Shown: positions 57,801 through 64,000 of the stretch, piece after piece | Position numbering within the stretch: the first letter of the stretch is position 1 | Layout: each line of letters begins with the position of its first letter | From: Vreelandella glaciei | GTDB taxonomy: Bacteria > Pseudomonadota > Gammaproteobacteria > Pseudomonadales > Halomonadaceae | Direction of reading: 5' to 3' | NCBI RefSeq assembly: GCF_013415125.1 | Contig: NZ_JACCDE010000027.1 | Location: 1-64,000 of the forward strand | DNA length: 64,000 nucleotides | Program-made: the position numbers and the translations under genes | The notes under the pieces: generated by a model | The model's database searches: none | Told to the model about the DNA's origin: nothing | The model's input: only the letters and a program-made list of their open reading frames with translations

Positions 57801-58149
57801 GAGCTGTAGCCCCCTGTTGGCGTGACGCCAAAAAAGCAGCCATTGGGATGGGTGTAACCTCAGGCCCAGTCGGCAACTTCCAGGCGCTCTCACGTCTAAC
57901 AACGCGAGCCAGTCGATCAGCAGCAAAGCATAGCCCCCAGCGTTCATTAGAACGCTCAGACAAGCCGCTTGGTTCGTGCGTAACCTCCCACATCCAGTCA
58001 GAATCCACATCCACACATGAGCGGACTTTGAACACCTGCTCGCTTATTCGCACCCTCCGGCTCAGACCTTCAACGCCTAAGTATTCACCGAAGTTACCGC
58101 CGCGACGGCTGTAGATGATCGTTTCCAAACGCTCGCCAAATGTTTCCAT
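57793..58149 (-). CDS. Hypothetical plasmid protein
   Basis: 118 residues from the ATG at 58149, placed by the leader. No motif recognised (FGERLETIIYSRRGGNFGEYLG; WMWEVTHEPSGLSERSNERWG). First gene of a two-gene operon. Confidence 0.6.
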   Translation of the reverse strand: METFGERLETIIYSRRGGNFGEYLGVEGLSRRVRISEQVFKVRSCVDVDSDWMWEVTHEPSGLSERSNERWGLCFAADRLARVVRRESAWKLPTGPEVTPIPMAAFLASRQQGATAHV

Positions 58150-58222
58150 TGGGATTCTCTCTCTTCTCTCTCTCACATTCCTGCAAAGCAGGTCTCAAGA
58201 AGAGATAGGGGCCTTGCTGACG
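58150..58222 (-). promoter_or_regulatory. Conserved 5' leader (plasmid leader family)
   Basis: In sense: CGTCAG, CCCCTATC, TTGAGA-CCTGC-TTT-GCAGG, AATGTGAGAGAGAAGAGAG, start. The ribosome-binding site is AGAAGAG here, weaker than in other copies. Confidence 0.75.
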
Positions 58223-58253
58223 TTGAAAAGTATGGTATTGGTAGCCCCCTACC

Positions 58254-58271
58254 TGTTTCGCATGCGAAACA
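58254..58271. promoter_or_regulatory. parS-like palindrome (perfect copy)
   Basis: TGTTTCGCATGCGAAACA, fully palindromic over 18 bp, in the divergent gap between the 58149 and 58291 genes. Type specimen of this site family. Confidence 0.7.
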
Positions 58272-58290
58272 ATCAATTCAGGAGATGCCT

Positions 58291-59133
58291 ATGGTCGGTA
58301 AAGCAACAGCCCAGGACAGCACTACTGAGGGAGCGCCCAGAGAGAATCTGCGTGTTATCCAGGTTCGCCACCGAGAGACACCCAACAGCGAGACCCCAGA
58401 CGCGATTTTGATGATCCAGCGGATAGAACAAATTGTTGGCCAGGGCGCTCGACTCACGCTTAGAGTCAAACGGATCGATACCCAGCGGCCTCCTGAGGGA
58501 AATGAACTCGAATGGTCAGCTGCATATTCGCCTTCAAGCTCAACAGATAGGGAGCGGGTCAGACTCACTCACGGTGAATGCAGAGGTCCCGCAGATATTC
58601 AAATGATTCTTAACGGTTTACGCGGGTTTCGTATCGGCACCTACCTGATGGCAGAGATCGTCACTTGGGCCAGGCAGTGGCCGTTGGCAGAGGTAATGAA
58701 GATCGAGCTGTCGTGGCAAGATGAAAAGCCAGGCGCACACGATGGAAATAACAAGGTTAGGCGTGATCGGTTCTATGAGCAGTTCGGTATTGAATTCATC
58801 CCTAGTGAAACCGAATCGCAGATAACCGCTCGATCAAAATACATGCTTGCTGAAAACCTGACGACTGACGATGCCGAGCGTGCCTGGCGATTGAATATCC
58901 AAAAGGTGAATGCGAGTGACTGGCTAGTTGATCAGCAGCGAAAGCTGGAAGAACAGGAAGGGCAGATAGCGAAGCTCAAGCGAAAGGCTGCAAGCCTGCA
59001 GACCACGAAAGACCGCATTGAAGCCCATCCATACCGCTATGCAGTGTGTCGTTTTCTTACCAATCCTCTGGCGTTGGGCTGCCTTGCACTGGTGGCTGTG
59101 GCCTTTTCCCTCGCCAAGGAAGTGGTTAGCTGA
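58291..59133 (+). CDS. GNAT-like domain protein with C-terminal coiled coil and membrane anchor
   Basis: 280 residues from the ATG at 58291 (AGGAG 6 bases upstream; the ATG at 58285 is too close). The middle reads GLRGFRIGTYLMAEIVTWARQWPL...RRDRFYEQFGIEF, reminiscent of the GNAT acetyltransferase core (G-x-G loop, then N-RRDRFY-x-x-FGF). Then a coiled coil (DQQRKLEEQEGQIAKLKRKA) and one transmembrane helix near the C-terminus. An anchored acetyltransferase-like protein; substrate unknown, catalysis unproven. Confidence 0.55.
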   Translation: MVGKATAQDSTTEGAPRENLRVIQVRHRETPNSETPDAILMIQRIEQIVGQGARLTLRVKRIDTQRPPEGNELEWSAAYSPSSSTDRERVRLTHGECRGPADIQMILNGLRGFRIGTYLMAEIVTWARQWPLAEVMKIELSWQDEKPGAHDGNNKVRRDRFYEQFGIEFIPSETESQITARSKYMLAENLTTDDAERAWRLNIQKVNASDWLVDQQRKLEEQEGQIAKLKRKAASLQTTKDRIEAHPYRYAVCRFLTNPLALGCLALVAVAFSLAKEVVS

Positions 59134-59162
59134 ACCATCCGCCAGCCTCTGGTAACCGGAAA

Positions 59163-59192
59163 TAAAAAAGCTCTTCGCGAAGGAAGAGCTTG
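59163..59192 (-). terminator. Terminator of the 59652-59250 operon
   Basis: AAGCTCTTC/GAAGAGCTT hairpin followed by a T-run on the minus strand. On the plus strand the T-run is absent, so it serves the minus operon more than the 58291 gene. Confidence 0.7.
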
Positions 59193-59249
59193 TTGAATGT
59201 GAGATCAATGTCTCTTGTTCTGACGAGAATGACAATCGCCAGAATTCAG

Positions 59250-59372
59250 CTAACTGCTGCTGCCGTCCTGATGGTGATGATGCTTGCTGCGTTCAATTTG
59301 AACGAACGTGAATAAACACACGGCCGCCATAAAGACTGCAAAAGCTGTAACTAACCATCCAAAAGGGCTCAT
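59250..59372 (-). CDS. Small membrane protein with His-rich tail
   Basis: 40 residues: one transmembrane helix (FGWLVTAFAVFMAAVCLFTF) then QIERSKHHHHQDGSSS. It starts 4 bases after the stop of the upstream gene and ends before a terminator, so it is the second gene of a two-gene operon. The four-His run could bind metal. Confidence 0.6.
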   Translation of the reverse strand: MSPFGWLVTAFAVFMAAVCLFTFVQIERSKHHHHQDGSSS

Positions 59373-59376
59373 AAAT

Positions 59377-59652
59377 TCAATCCTTTTCTGCACTGTTGCG
59401 CTCAATTCTTACAAGAAACGCAATACCTGTTACCCAAATGATAGCACCTACGAAAAACATGGCAACTGATGCACCAAGAGTGATTTTCTCGCTAGGAGCG
59501 AAGAAACCCAGAACTCCGGCACCCATAGCGCCAAGACCGAGTTTTCGTACATCGTCTGTCAGTGCCTGCAGGCTGTCCGGCCCCAGCAGAGGCTGGCCAT
59601 CCTGCATCCTTCGTCGTACCGTGGCGACCCATTGTTGAAACTTTACGCTCAT
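59377..59652 (-). CDS. Hypothetical two-pass membrane protein
   Basis: 91 residues: soluble helical start (FQQWVATVRRRMQDGQPLLGPDSLQALTDDVRKL), then two transmembrane helices (GLGAMGAGVLGFFAP; LGASVAMFFVGAIIWVTGIAFLV). Carries the shared leader. Function unknown. Confidence 0.6.
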   Translation of the reverse strand: MSVKFQQWVATVRRRMQDGQPLLGPDSLQALTDDVRKLGLGAMGAGVLGFFAPSEKITLGASVAMFFVGAIIWVTGIAFLVRIERNSAEKD

Positions 59653-59717
59653 GATCCTACTCCTCTCATTCCTGCTGGATTACAGGTCTCAAGAGGAGAT
59701 AGGGGGGCAGGGTGACA
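59653..59717 (-). promoter_or_regulatory. Conserved 5' leader (plasmid leader family)
   Basis: In sense: TGTCA, CCCCCTATC, TTGAGA-CCTG-TAATCCAG-CAGG, AATGAGAGGAG, start. Shorter stem than the others and no parS-like palindrome nearby. Confidence 0.7.
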
Positions 59718-60107
59718 CTCAGGTTCGTAAATAGGGTGCACAGCGAATTTTCCGTGAACGATAGCTATCACGCGGGCGACTCGACTAGCGCGGTTCCGCC
59801 TGCCGATGCCAATGTCCGGCTCGTTGCGTCGTTCTTGACCAGCGTCAGGTGAGACTGGTCTGCGTCAGCAGTTCATCGAGCAGGCCGTTCAGAGTGCGCC
59901 GAAGGTAGATCAACAGACCCTTCTCCTTGGCCACCACCGTTACCTTGGCGAAGAGATTAGAGGCGGCGGGGAAAGGCGTTCGCACTACGGGGCCCATGAC
60001 CAGTTTCACCCCCCCACAGCAGGCCGAGGCCGCACACATCGCCGATCCAGCGATAGCATAGACCTACCGTCCTTAACATGCAGAACGGCAGATGCAAAAG
60101 CAGTGGC

Positions 60108-60230
60108 CTAGCGAAAGACCACACTGGCGATTAGGGCAATGCCAATTAAGAAAAGCACCATAATGCCGATAGTTTGCCGGGTACTGGGCCTGTTGAGCCT
60201 CGTAAACCACTGTTGAACCCGAGACCTCAT
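60108..60230 (-). CDS. Possible small membrane peptide
   Basis: 40 residues: basic start (RSRVQQWFTRLNRPSTRQT) then one transmembrane helix (IGIMVLFLIGIALIASVV). The start resembles the N-terminus of NapC/NirT cytochromes, so it may be a truncated relic. In the 59718-60454 stretch I support nothing else; a 64-residue frame at 59845-60039 is unrecognised. Confidence 0.3.
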   Translation of the reverse strand: MRSRVQQWFTRLNRPSTRQTIGIMVLFLIGIALIASVVFR

Positions 60231-60454
60231 TACCTGGGCTCAAGATAAAAACCAGAATGTCACTCCGAGATAGAGCCGAGGGTGACCGTACCGAGACAGG
60301 GGTGGAGAGACATAACATGCTGGCGATCACGTTACTGGGCCGCTGGCTCCGCCATGCATGCTGGGCTACACCAGCAGCTATGTAGCATGTAATTGATTTT
60401 TTTCACATCTCGCGCCCCGGAGTTCGCCATCTACCGCCAGCGAACCCAGTTCAC

Positions 60455-61081
60455 TCACCCGACAGCGGGAGGCTTGGCCGCGCCTTCATACATGAACGTC
60501 ATGGTCTTGGGACGACCGAGATAGCCTGTAGCCAGATCCTGGAGTACAAAGCCGGCATTGAGAAGCAACACATCTGTCTGCCGATCCAGATGGCAGCCAC
60601 CGGCGCAACGCTTCCAATACGGAGTCAGCCGTTGCTGCCAGCTGGCAACGCGGGTTTCTGGCGCGAGTCCATGCTCGACAAAAATCAATTGTCCCCCGGG
60701 CTTGAGCACCCTTCGCGCCTGGGCTAGAGCCGCTTCTATGTCCGGAATCGTGCAGAGTGTCCAAGTACTCAGGACCGTGTCTATGCTGTCATCAGGTAGT
60801 ATTATCTGCTCTGCGCCCATTTGCAGCACTTCCACCTTGAAAGGGGCTTTGTTAATACGCTTTTGCGCAAGCTTTAAAAGGCCACCATCCGGCTCCACTG
60901 CATAGTACTTCTCTATAAGCTCAGGGTTGTAATAAGGTAGGTTAACTCCAGATCCAAATCCAAGTTCTAAGACACTCCCCCGAGCTTTGGCCACGGTACG
61001 TTGACGATATTTCTTAAGCATCCCCGCTCCCATCGTCAGGTTGATCAGATGCGGTAGTATGTGGCGGCTATAAAAACCCAT
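60455..61081 (-). CDS. Class I SAM-dependent methyltransferase (UbiE-like)
   Basis: 208 residues from the ATG at 61081 (GAGGAAG 6 bases upstream). SAM-binding motif VLELGFGSGVNLPYY, acidic residue in YAVEPDGGLL, motif II STWTLCTIPD, and post-motif VLKPGGQLIFVEHG. C-terminal GCHLDRQTDVLLLNAGF. Substrate unknown; small-molecule or metalloid methylation are options in such clusters. Confidence 0.8.
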   Translation of the reverse strand: MGFYSRHILPHLINLTMGAGMLKKYRQRTVAKARGSVLELGFGSGVNLPYYNPELIEKYYAVEPDGGLLKLAQKRINKAPFKVEVLQMGAEQIILPDDSIDTVLSTWTLCTIPDIEAALAQARRVLKPGGQLIFVEHGLAPETRVASWQQRLTPYWKRCAGGCHLDRQTDVLLLNAGFVLQDLATGYLGRPKTMTFMYEGAAKPPAVG

Positions 61082-61384
61082 GGCACTTCCTCCACATTCG
61101 ATAGGGATAAAACTCATATCATTGTGTTGTAAGCCTATAGCACCCCCGCTAAGCCAGCTTGTGCCCTTTGTTGCCCTCCATCTCTGGGGCACTACAACGC
61201 GCTCTTTCCCGTCCTAGGTGTTGAACTTTCCGGCAATGTCTACTGCTACGACTATTGCGCCCAAGACCCATCGGGCAAGAAGAAGGAGTGATGCTCGTCA
61301 TGTCTTTCTCCTTTTTGGCGCGGGCGTGACCGGGCCTATGGGCAAGGAGATGGTCGGTAAATCACTTCCCAGCTTGGTTAGGGA

Positions 61385-61850
61385 TCCAGCTGCGCTGAGA
61401 CCGTGCGGTGATCTGGAGTACCTCCTTCATGCGCAGCGTCGAGAATAGGCCCGAGGCGAACGTCAAAGCCACCACCACTCACAACGCCGCAGCCAGTCCC
61501 AGTGTATCCGCTACCACCCCTGCGATAATAGCGCCTAAGAAATAGCCAAGATCACGCCAGAGGCGATAGATGCCAACCGAGGATCACCACGCTGGATGCA
61601 CGACATCACCGATGACGACGAACAGGGTAGGATAAACCATCGCTTTACCTATCCCAATAGGAACGCGCCCGTCGCAAATCCCGAAAACCCTACGGAGACA
61701 GCAAACACCACAATGACCACTGCTGGCAGACGATGAGCCCCTGACGCCCCACCCGGTCTGACCAGGCACCGGTAAAGAGCTTACCGATGCTCCAGACGGC
61801 GGGGTATATCGCTGTCAGAATACCAATCTTTTCTAAGGCGATAAGCCTGA
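61385..61850 (-). pseudogene. MFS transporter relic
   Basis: Pieces in three frames: ALEKIGILTAIYPAVWSIGKLFTGAWSDRVGRQG (with the MFS GxxSDRxGR motif), LPAVVIVVFAVSVGFSGFATGAFLLG, IGIGKAMVYPTLFVVIGDVVHPAW and VGIYRLWRDLGYFLGAIIAGVVADTLGLAAAL, then a stop and VVVALTFASGLF. Several frameshifts and stops, and the N-terminal half is missing. Dead. Confidence 0.7.
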
Positions 61851-61939
61851 CCGAGGGCTATCCGCAGTGGAAAGCCGCCGGACATCCGGTGCAGATTGAA
61901 ATGCAGGAGAAACCGACACTACAGGGAGAAGAACTGACG

Positions 61940-62072
61940 ATGGGCGAAATGGTGGCTTGCGGCGGATTGATGATGTGGTGGGATGGACCTGCTCTGTCTG
62001 CTTGTAATCCTGCTCCTCGTGCTTGGGGTTGCCGCACTCGTATAGTACTTGTTCTTTAGCAACAGGCAATGA
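61940..62072 (+). pseudogene. Broken copy of the small membrane protein family
   Basis: An ATG with GGAG upstream begins MGEMVACGGLMMWW; after a frameshift the plus strand reads MDLLCLLVILLLVLGVAALV, a TAG, then YLFFSNRQ. This parallels LLVLGIGALVKYLFKK at 62213-62335, with Lys replaced by a stop. Confidence 0.5.
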
Positions 62073-62212
62073 GTGGCTGCGGATGTCCCGCGCCTCAGTT
62101 GGAATAACATGGCACTCGTATATGCCGGCTATCTGCCCTTGTGTGAACTTGGGAAGCAAATGGTTGTACTCACTGAGAGCCCTCAGTATCCTCACCGCTT
62201 TTAAGGTCTCGC

Positions 62213-62335
62213 TTATTTTTTAAATAGATACTTAACGAGAGCCCCAATACCGAGCACAAGCAGTATTAGGACAAGAAGCCCTATCAGCCCCATCCCCCAC
62301 ATCATTGCATCACCGTTCATCATTCCATCCATCAT
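62213..62335 (-). CDS. Small Met-rich membrane protein
   Basis: 40 residues: Met-rich lead (MMDGMMNGDAMMWGMG), one transmembrane helix and KYLFKK end. GGGAG lies 7 bases before the first ATG. Related to 18960-19091. The stretch 62336-62995 shows nothing I can support. Confidence 0.6.
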   Translation of the reverse strand: MMDGMMNGDAMMWGMGLIGLLVLILLVLGIGALVKYLFKK

Positions 62336-62995
62336 TGTTTCTCTCCCTTTCTATCTCATTTACAGTAATGGTTACGTTAAGCACACCTCGCTTAGCTTTT
62401 CCTGCCGATAACGCCACGCCTTGAATTTCATCCTGACTTGGATTCGCTTTTTGTCGATTTGCACGAGCTATCTTCTTACCCTTTCCTCGTGGGCTGATTG
62501 TTACAAAGTCAGTACTTCAGTCCCTGTACAGCACCTATAGCGCATACTCCTCGAGCTCGTTGAGCCCGAATTCCACGCTGCAGAAGGGTAAATGGACAAA
62601 AATCACGCTAGATATCTAATGGTCACAGTTGGCAGAAGTCAGCACTGTTTCTCCTAGGAAGACCCCAGCCAATCTAAGCTTTGCGACGTTTGCTTCAGTG
62701 CATGCTCGATATCTCCTCCCGGTCCAGTTCGTTGGGCCGACGGAAACCTGCGTAGGAATGCTTAGGAAATCAGTCATGTTTAGTCGAGCCGCATACCCAG
62801 ACTGGCGGTTGATTGTGTCAGCCGTGTTGGCTGCGATCCGTGAAGCCATGGATGGCAAAGTATTTGTCGAGCATGCCCTTGTAGCTACGCACGCACCCAA
62901 AGCCCGCCGTACACGGCCATGATCAGCTATAACAAGCCTCCTTACCAATGGGGATTTTTGCCATTGCAAGTATCGTCAGCTTGGCCCTGCATGAT

Positions 62996-63157
62996 CTAGC
63001 ACAGGTCGGCAAACTTCATCCTCATCAGGATTTCTATCGCATCATTATAGTCCACGAAGCCCTGAAATGGGTCAATCCAGCGAAACAGAGTAGGTGTTTC
63101 TCCTTGAAGGCTGCCGCGATAAATGATTTGTGCGGTTTGGTTGCTGATGCTAGACAT
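62996..63157 (-). CDS. Hypothetical small protein
   Basis: 53 residues (SSISNQTAQIIYRGSLQGE...WIDPFQGFVDYNDAIEILMRM), divergent from the 63210 gene by 52 bp. No ribosome-binding site and no known motif, so only weakly supported. Confidence 0.3.
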   Translation of the reverse strand: MSSISNQTAQIIYRGSLQGETPTLFRWIDPFQGFVDYNDAIEILMRMKFADLC

Positions 63158-63209
63158 TATGTTTTTTTGTTCTAACCTAGTAACGTTTTTACCAACAACC
63201 GAGGATGCC

Positions 63210-64000
63210 ATGCAAACGTTTCGACACTCGCCAGGCAAGCCAGATGTTGTCGGCTTCTACGACATGCGGACCTCTAGCGTGCAGTACGTTGTTAGCGATC
63301 CTGTGACTCGGCGCTGCGCAATCATCGACCCAGTCCTAGATTTCGATGAAAAGTCCGGCGCTATCGCAACGCACCATGCGAATGAATTGCTGGGCTACGT
63401 TGCCAGCCAAGGGCTGAAGGTCGAATGGATTCTGGATACCCATCCGCACGCGGACCATTTTTCGGCAGCACAGTATCTAAAGGAAAAGACAGGAGCACCA
63501 ACGGCTATAGGAGCTTACGTTACACAAGTGCAAGCGCTATGGAAGGATATATACAACTGGCCCGACTTTCCGGATGACGGCCGCCAGTGGGATCACCTTT
63601 TTGTAGAGGGCGATACTTTCCACGTGGGCGAGATAGAAGGCCGGATTATGTTCTCGCCCGGCCATACCAAGGCGTCGATCACCTACGTCATCGGCGATGC
63701 GGCGTTCGTGCACGACACGCTGTTTCAGCCGGATGGTGGTACGGCCCGTGCCGATTTCCCCGGGGGCAATGCTCACAAACTGTGGGATTCCATTCAGGCC
63801 ATCCTGGCACTGCCGGACGACACTCGGCTCTTTACTGGTCACGACTACATGCCCGGCGATCGCGAGCCAGAGTGGGAAAGCACGGTGAGAGTCCAGCGCG
63901 AAACCAATATTCATCTCCGAGACAGCCCGACAGCGGACAGCTTCATCGCCTTGCGTAACGAGCGTGACGCCAAGCTGCCCATGCCTAAACTGATCCTGCA
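63210..64000 (+). CDS. MBL-fold hydrolase, persulfide dioxygenase-like (runs off the right edge)
   Basis: 263 residues visible from the ATG at 63210 (GAGGA 6 bases upstream). Metallo-beta-lactamase signatures: WILDTHPHADHFSAAQYL (HxHxDH), MFSPGHTKASITYVI, FVHDTLF with the metal Asp, and LFTGHDYMPG. This matches the ETHE1/Blh branch that oxidises glutathione persulfide. It lacks a rhodanese domain in the visible part. Links to sulfide detoxification; regulators are not visible. Confidence 0.85.
   Translation, partial: MQTFRHSPGKPDVVGFYDMRTSSVQYVVSDPVTRRCAIIDPVLDFDEKSGAIATHHANELLGYVASQGLKVEWILDTHPHADHFSAAQYLKEKTGAPTAIGAYVTQVQALWKDIYNWPDFPDDGRQWDHLFVEGDTFHVGEIEGRIMFSPGHTKASITYVIGDAAFVHDTLFQPDGGTARADFPGGNAHKLWDSIQAILALPDDTRLFTGHDYMPGDREPEWESTVRVQRETNIHLRDSPTADSFIALRNERDAKLPMPKLIL

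Noticed and set aside
59845..60039. 64-codon frame (CAASACCGGVKLVMG...)
   Set aside because: Unrecognised, no ribosome-binding site. Possibly a fragment of a transporter, but not supportable.
62616..62969. 117-codon minus frame and overlapping 97-codon plus frame
   Set aside because: No homology, no ribosome-binding site, and the two frames overlap on opposite strands in decayed DNA.

Overview
The window looks like part of a large metal-resistance plasmid from a gammaproteobacterium. A halophilic Halomonas-type host is my best guess, with the cargo of one transposon looking Marinobacter-like; both are inferences from protein style, not proofs. Plasmid character is direct: an iteron-type origin next to a replication initiator (23.7-25.7 kb), parA-parB (39.4-41.3 kb), kfrA, ardC, a short ssb, an MvaT/H-NS-like silencer and several small plasmid-type proteins. 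I see no rRNA, tRNA or CRISPR.

Layout. 1-19.5 kb is a copper locus (copA, copRS, a cupredoxin, copC, copD, a Met-rich periplasmic protein, a DUF411 protein). Its sensor-kinase gene is split by a 13.5 kb composite transposon (1699-15226) bounded by two IS1380-family copies and carrying a P-II protein, czcCBA, a second two-component system, a copA stub and an IS1182-family element. 19.7-26.1 kb holds a decayed integrase, kfrA, ardC, radC, the origin, rep and mvaT. 26.7-30.2 kb holds a tyrosine recombinase and accessory genes. 31.1-38.8 kb is an ISL3-family transposon, with terminal repeats and an 8-bp target duplication, whose transposase closes an operon of DNA methylase, SF2 helicase and GIY-YIG nuclease. 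39-46.6 kb holds partition genes, a truncated rdgC, unknown genes, a DsbC-like protein, a membrane-anchored protein and ssb. 46.8-54.3 kb holds a dead ISL3 transposase, a flavin disulfide reductase, pseudogenes, and an intact mer operon with a classic 19-bp-spaced MerR promoter. 54.4-59.7 kb is a block of plasmid genes of unknown function. 60-64 kb is decayed DNA plus a methyltransferase and a persulfide-dioxygenase-like gene that runs off the end.

How it works together. The copper, czc and mer modules handle periplasmic and cytoplasmic metal. Copper promoters share a direct-repeat operator. Eight plasmid genes, spread over nearly 40 kb, share a conserved 5' leader (GTCAG...CCCTATC...GAGACC, hairpin, AATGAGAGAGGAG, start). 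Four of these leaders, and parA, also have a parS-like 18-bp palindrome upstream, which suggests plasmid-wide regulation resembling the KorB/ParB networks.

Most notable are (i) the mobile ISL3 transposon with a restriction-like gene set co-transcribed with its transposase, inserted in frame-restorable fashion into the gene after parB, and (ii) the covarying leader hairpin family. Both were read directly from the sequence. Functions are inferred.
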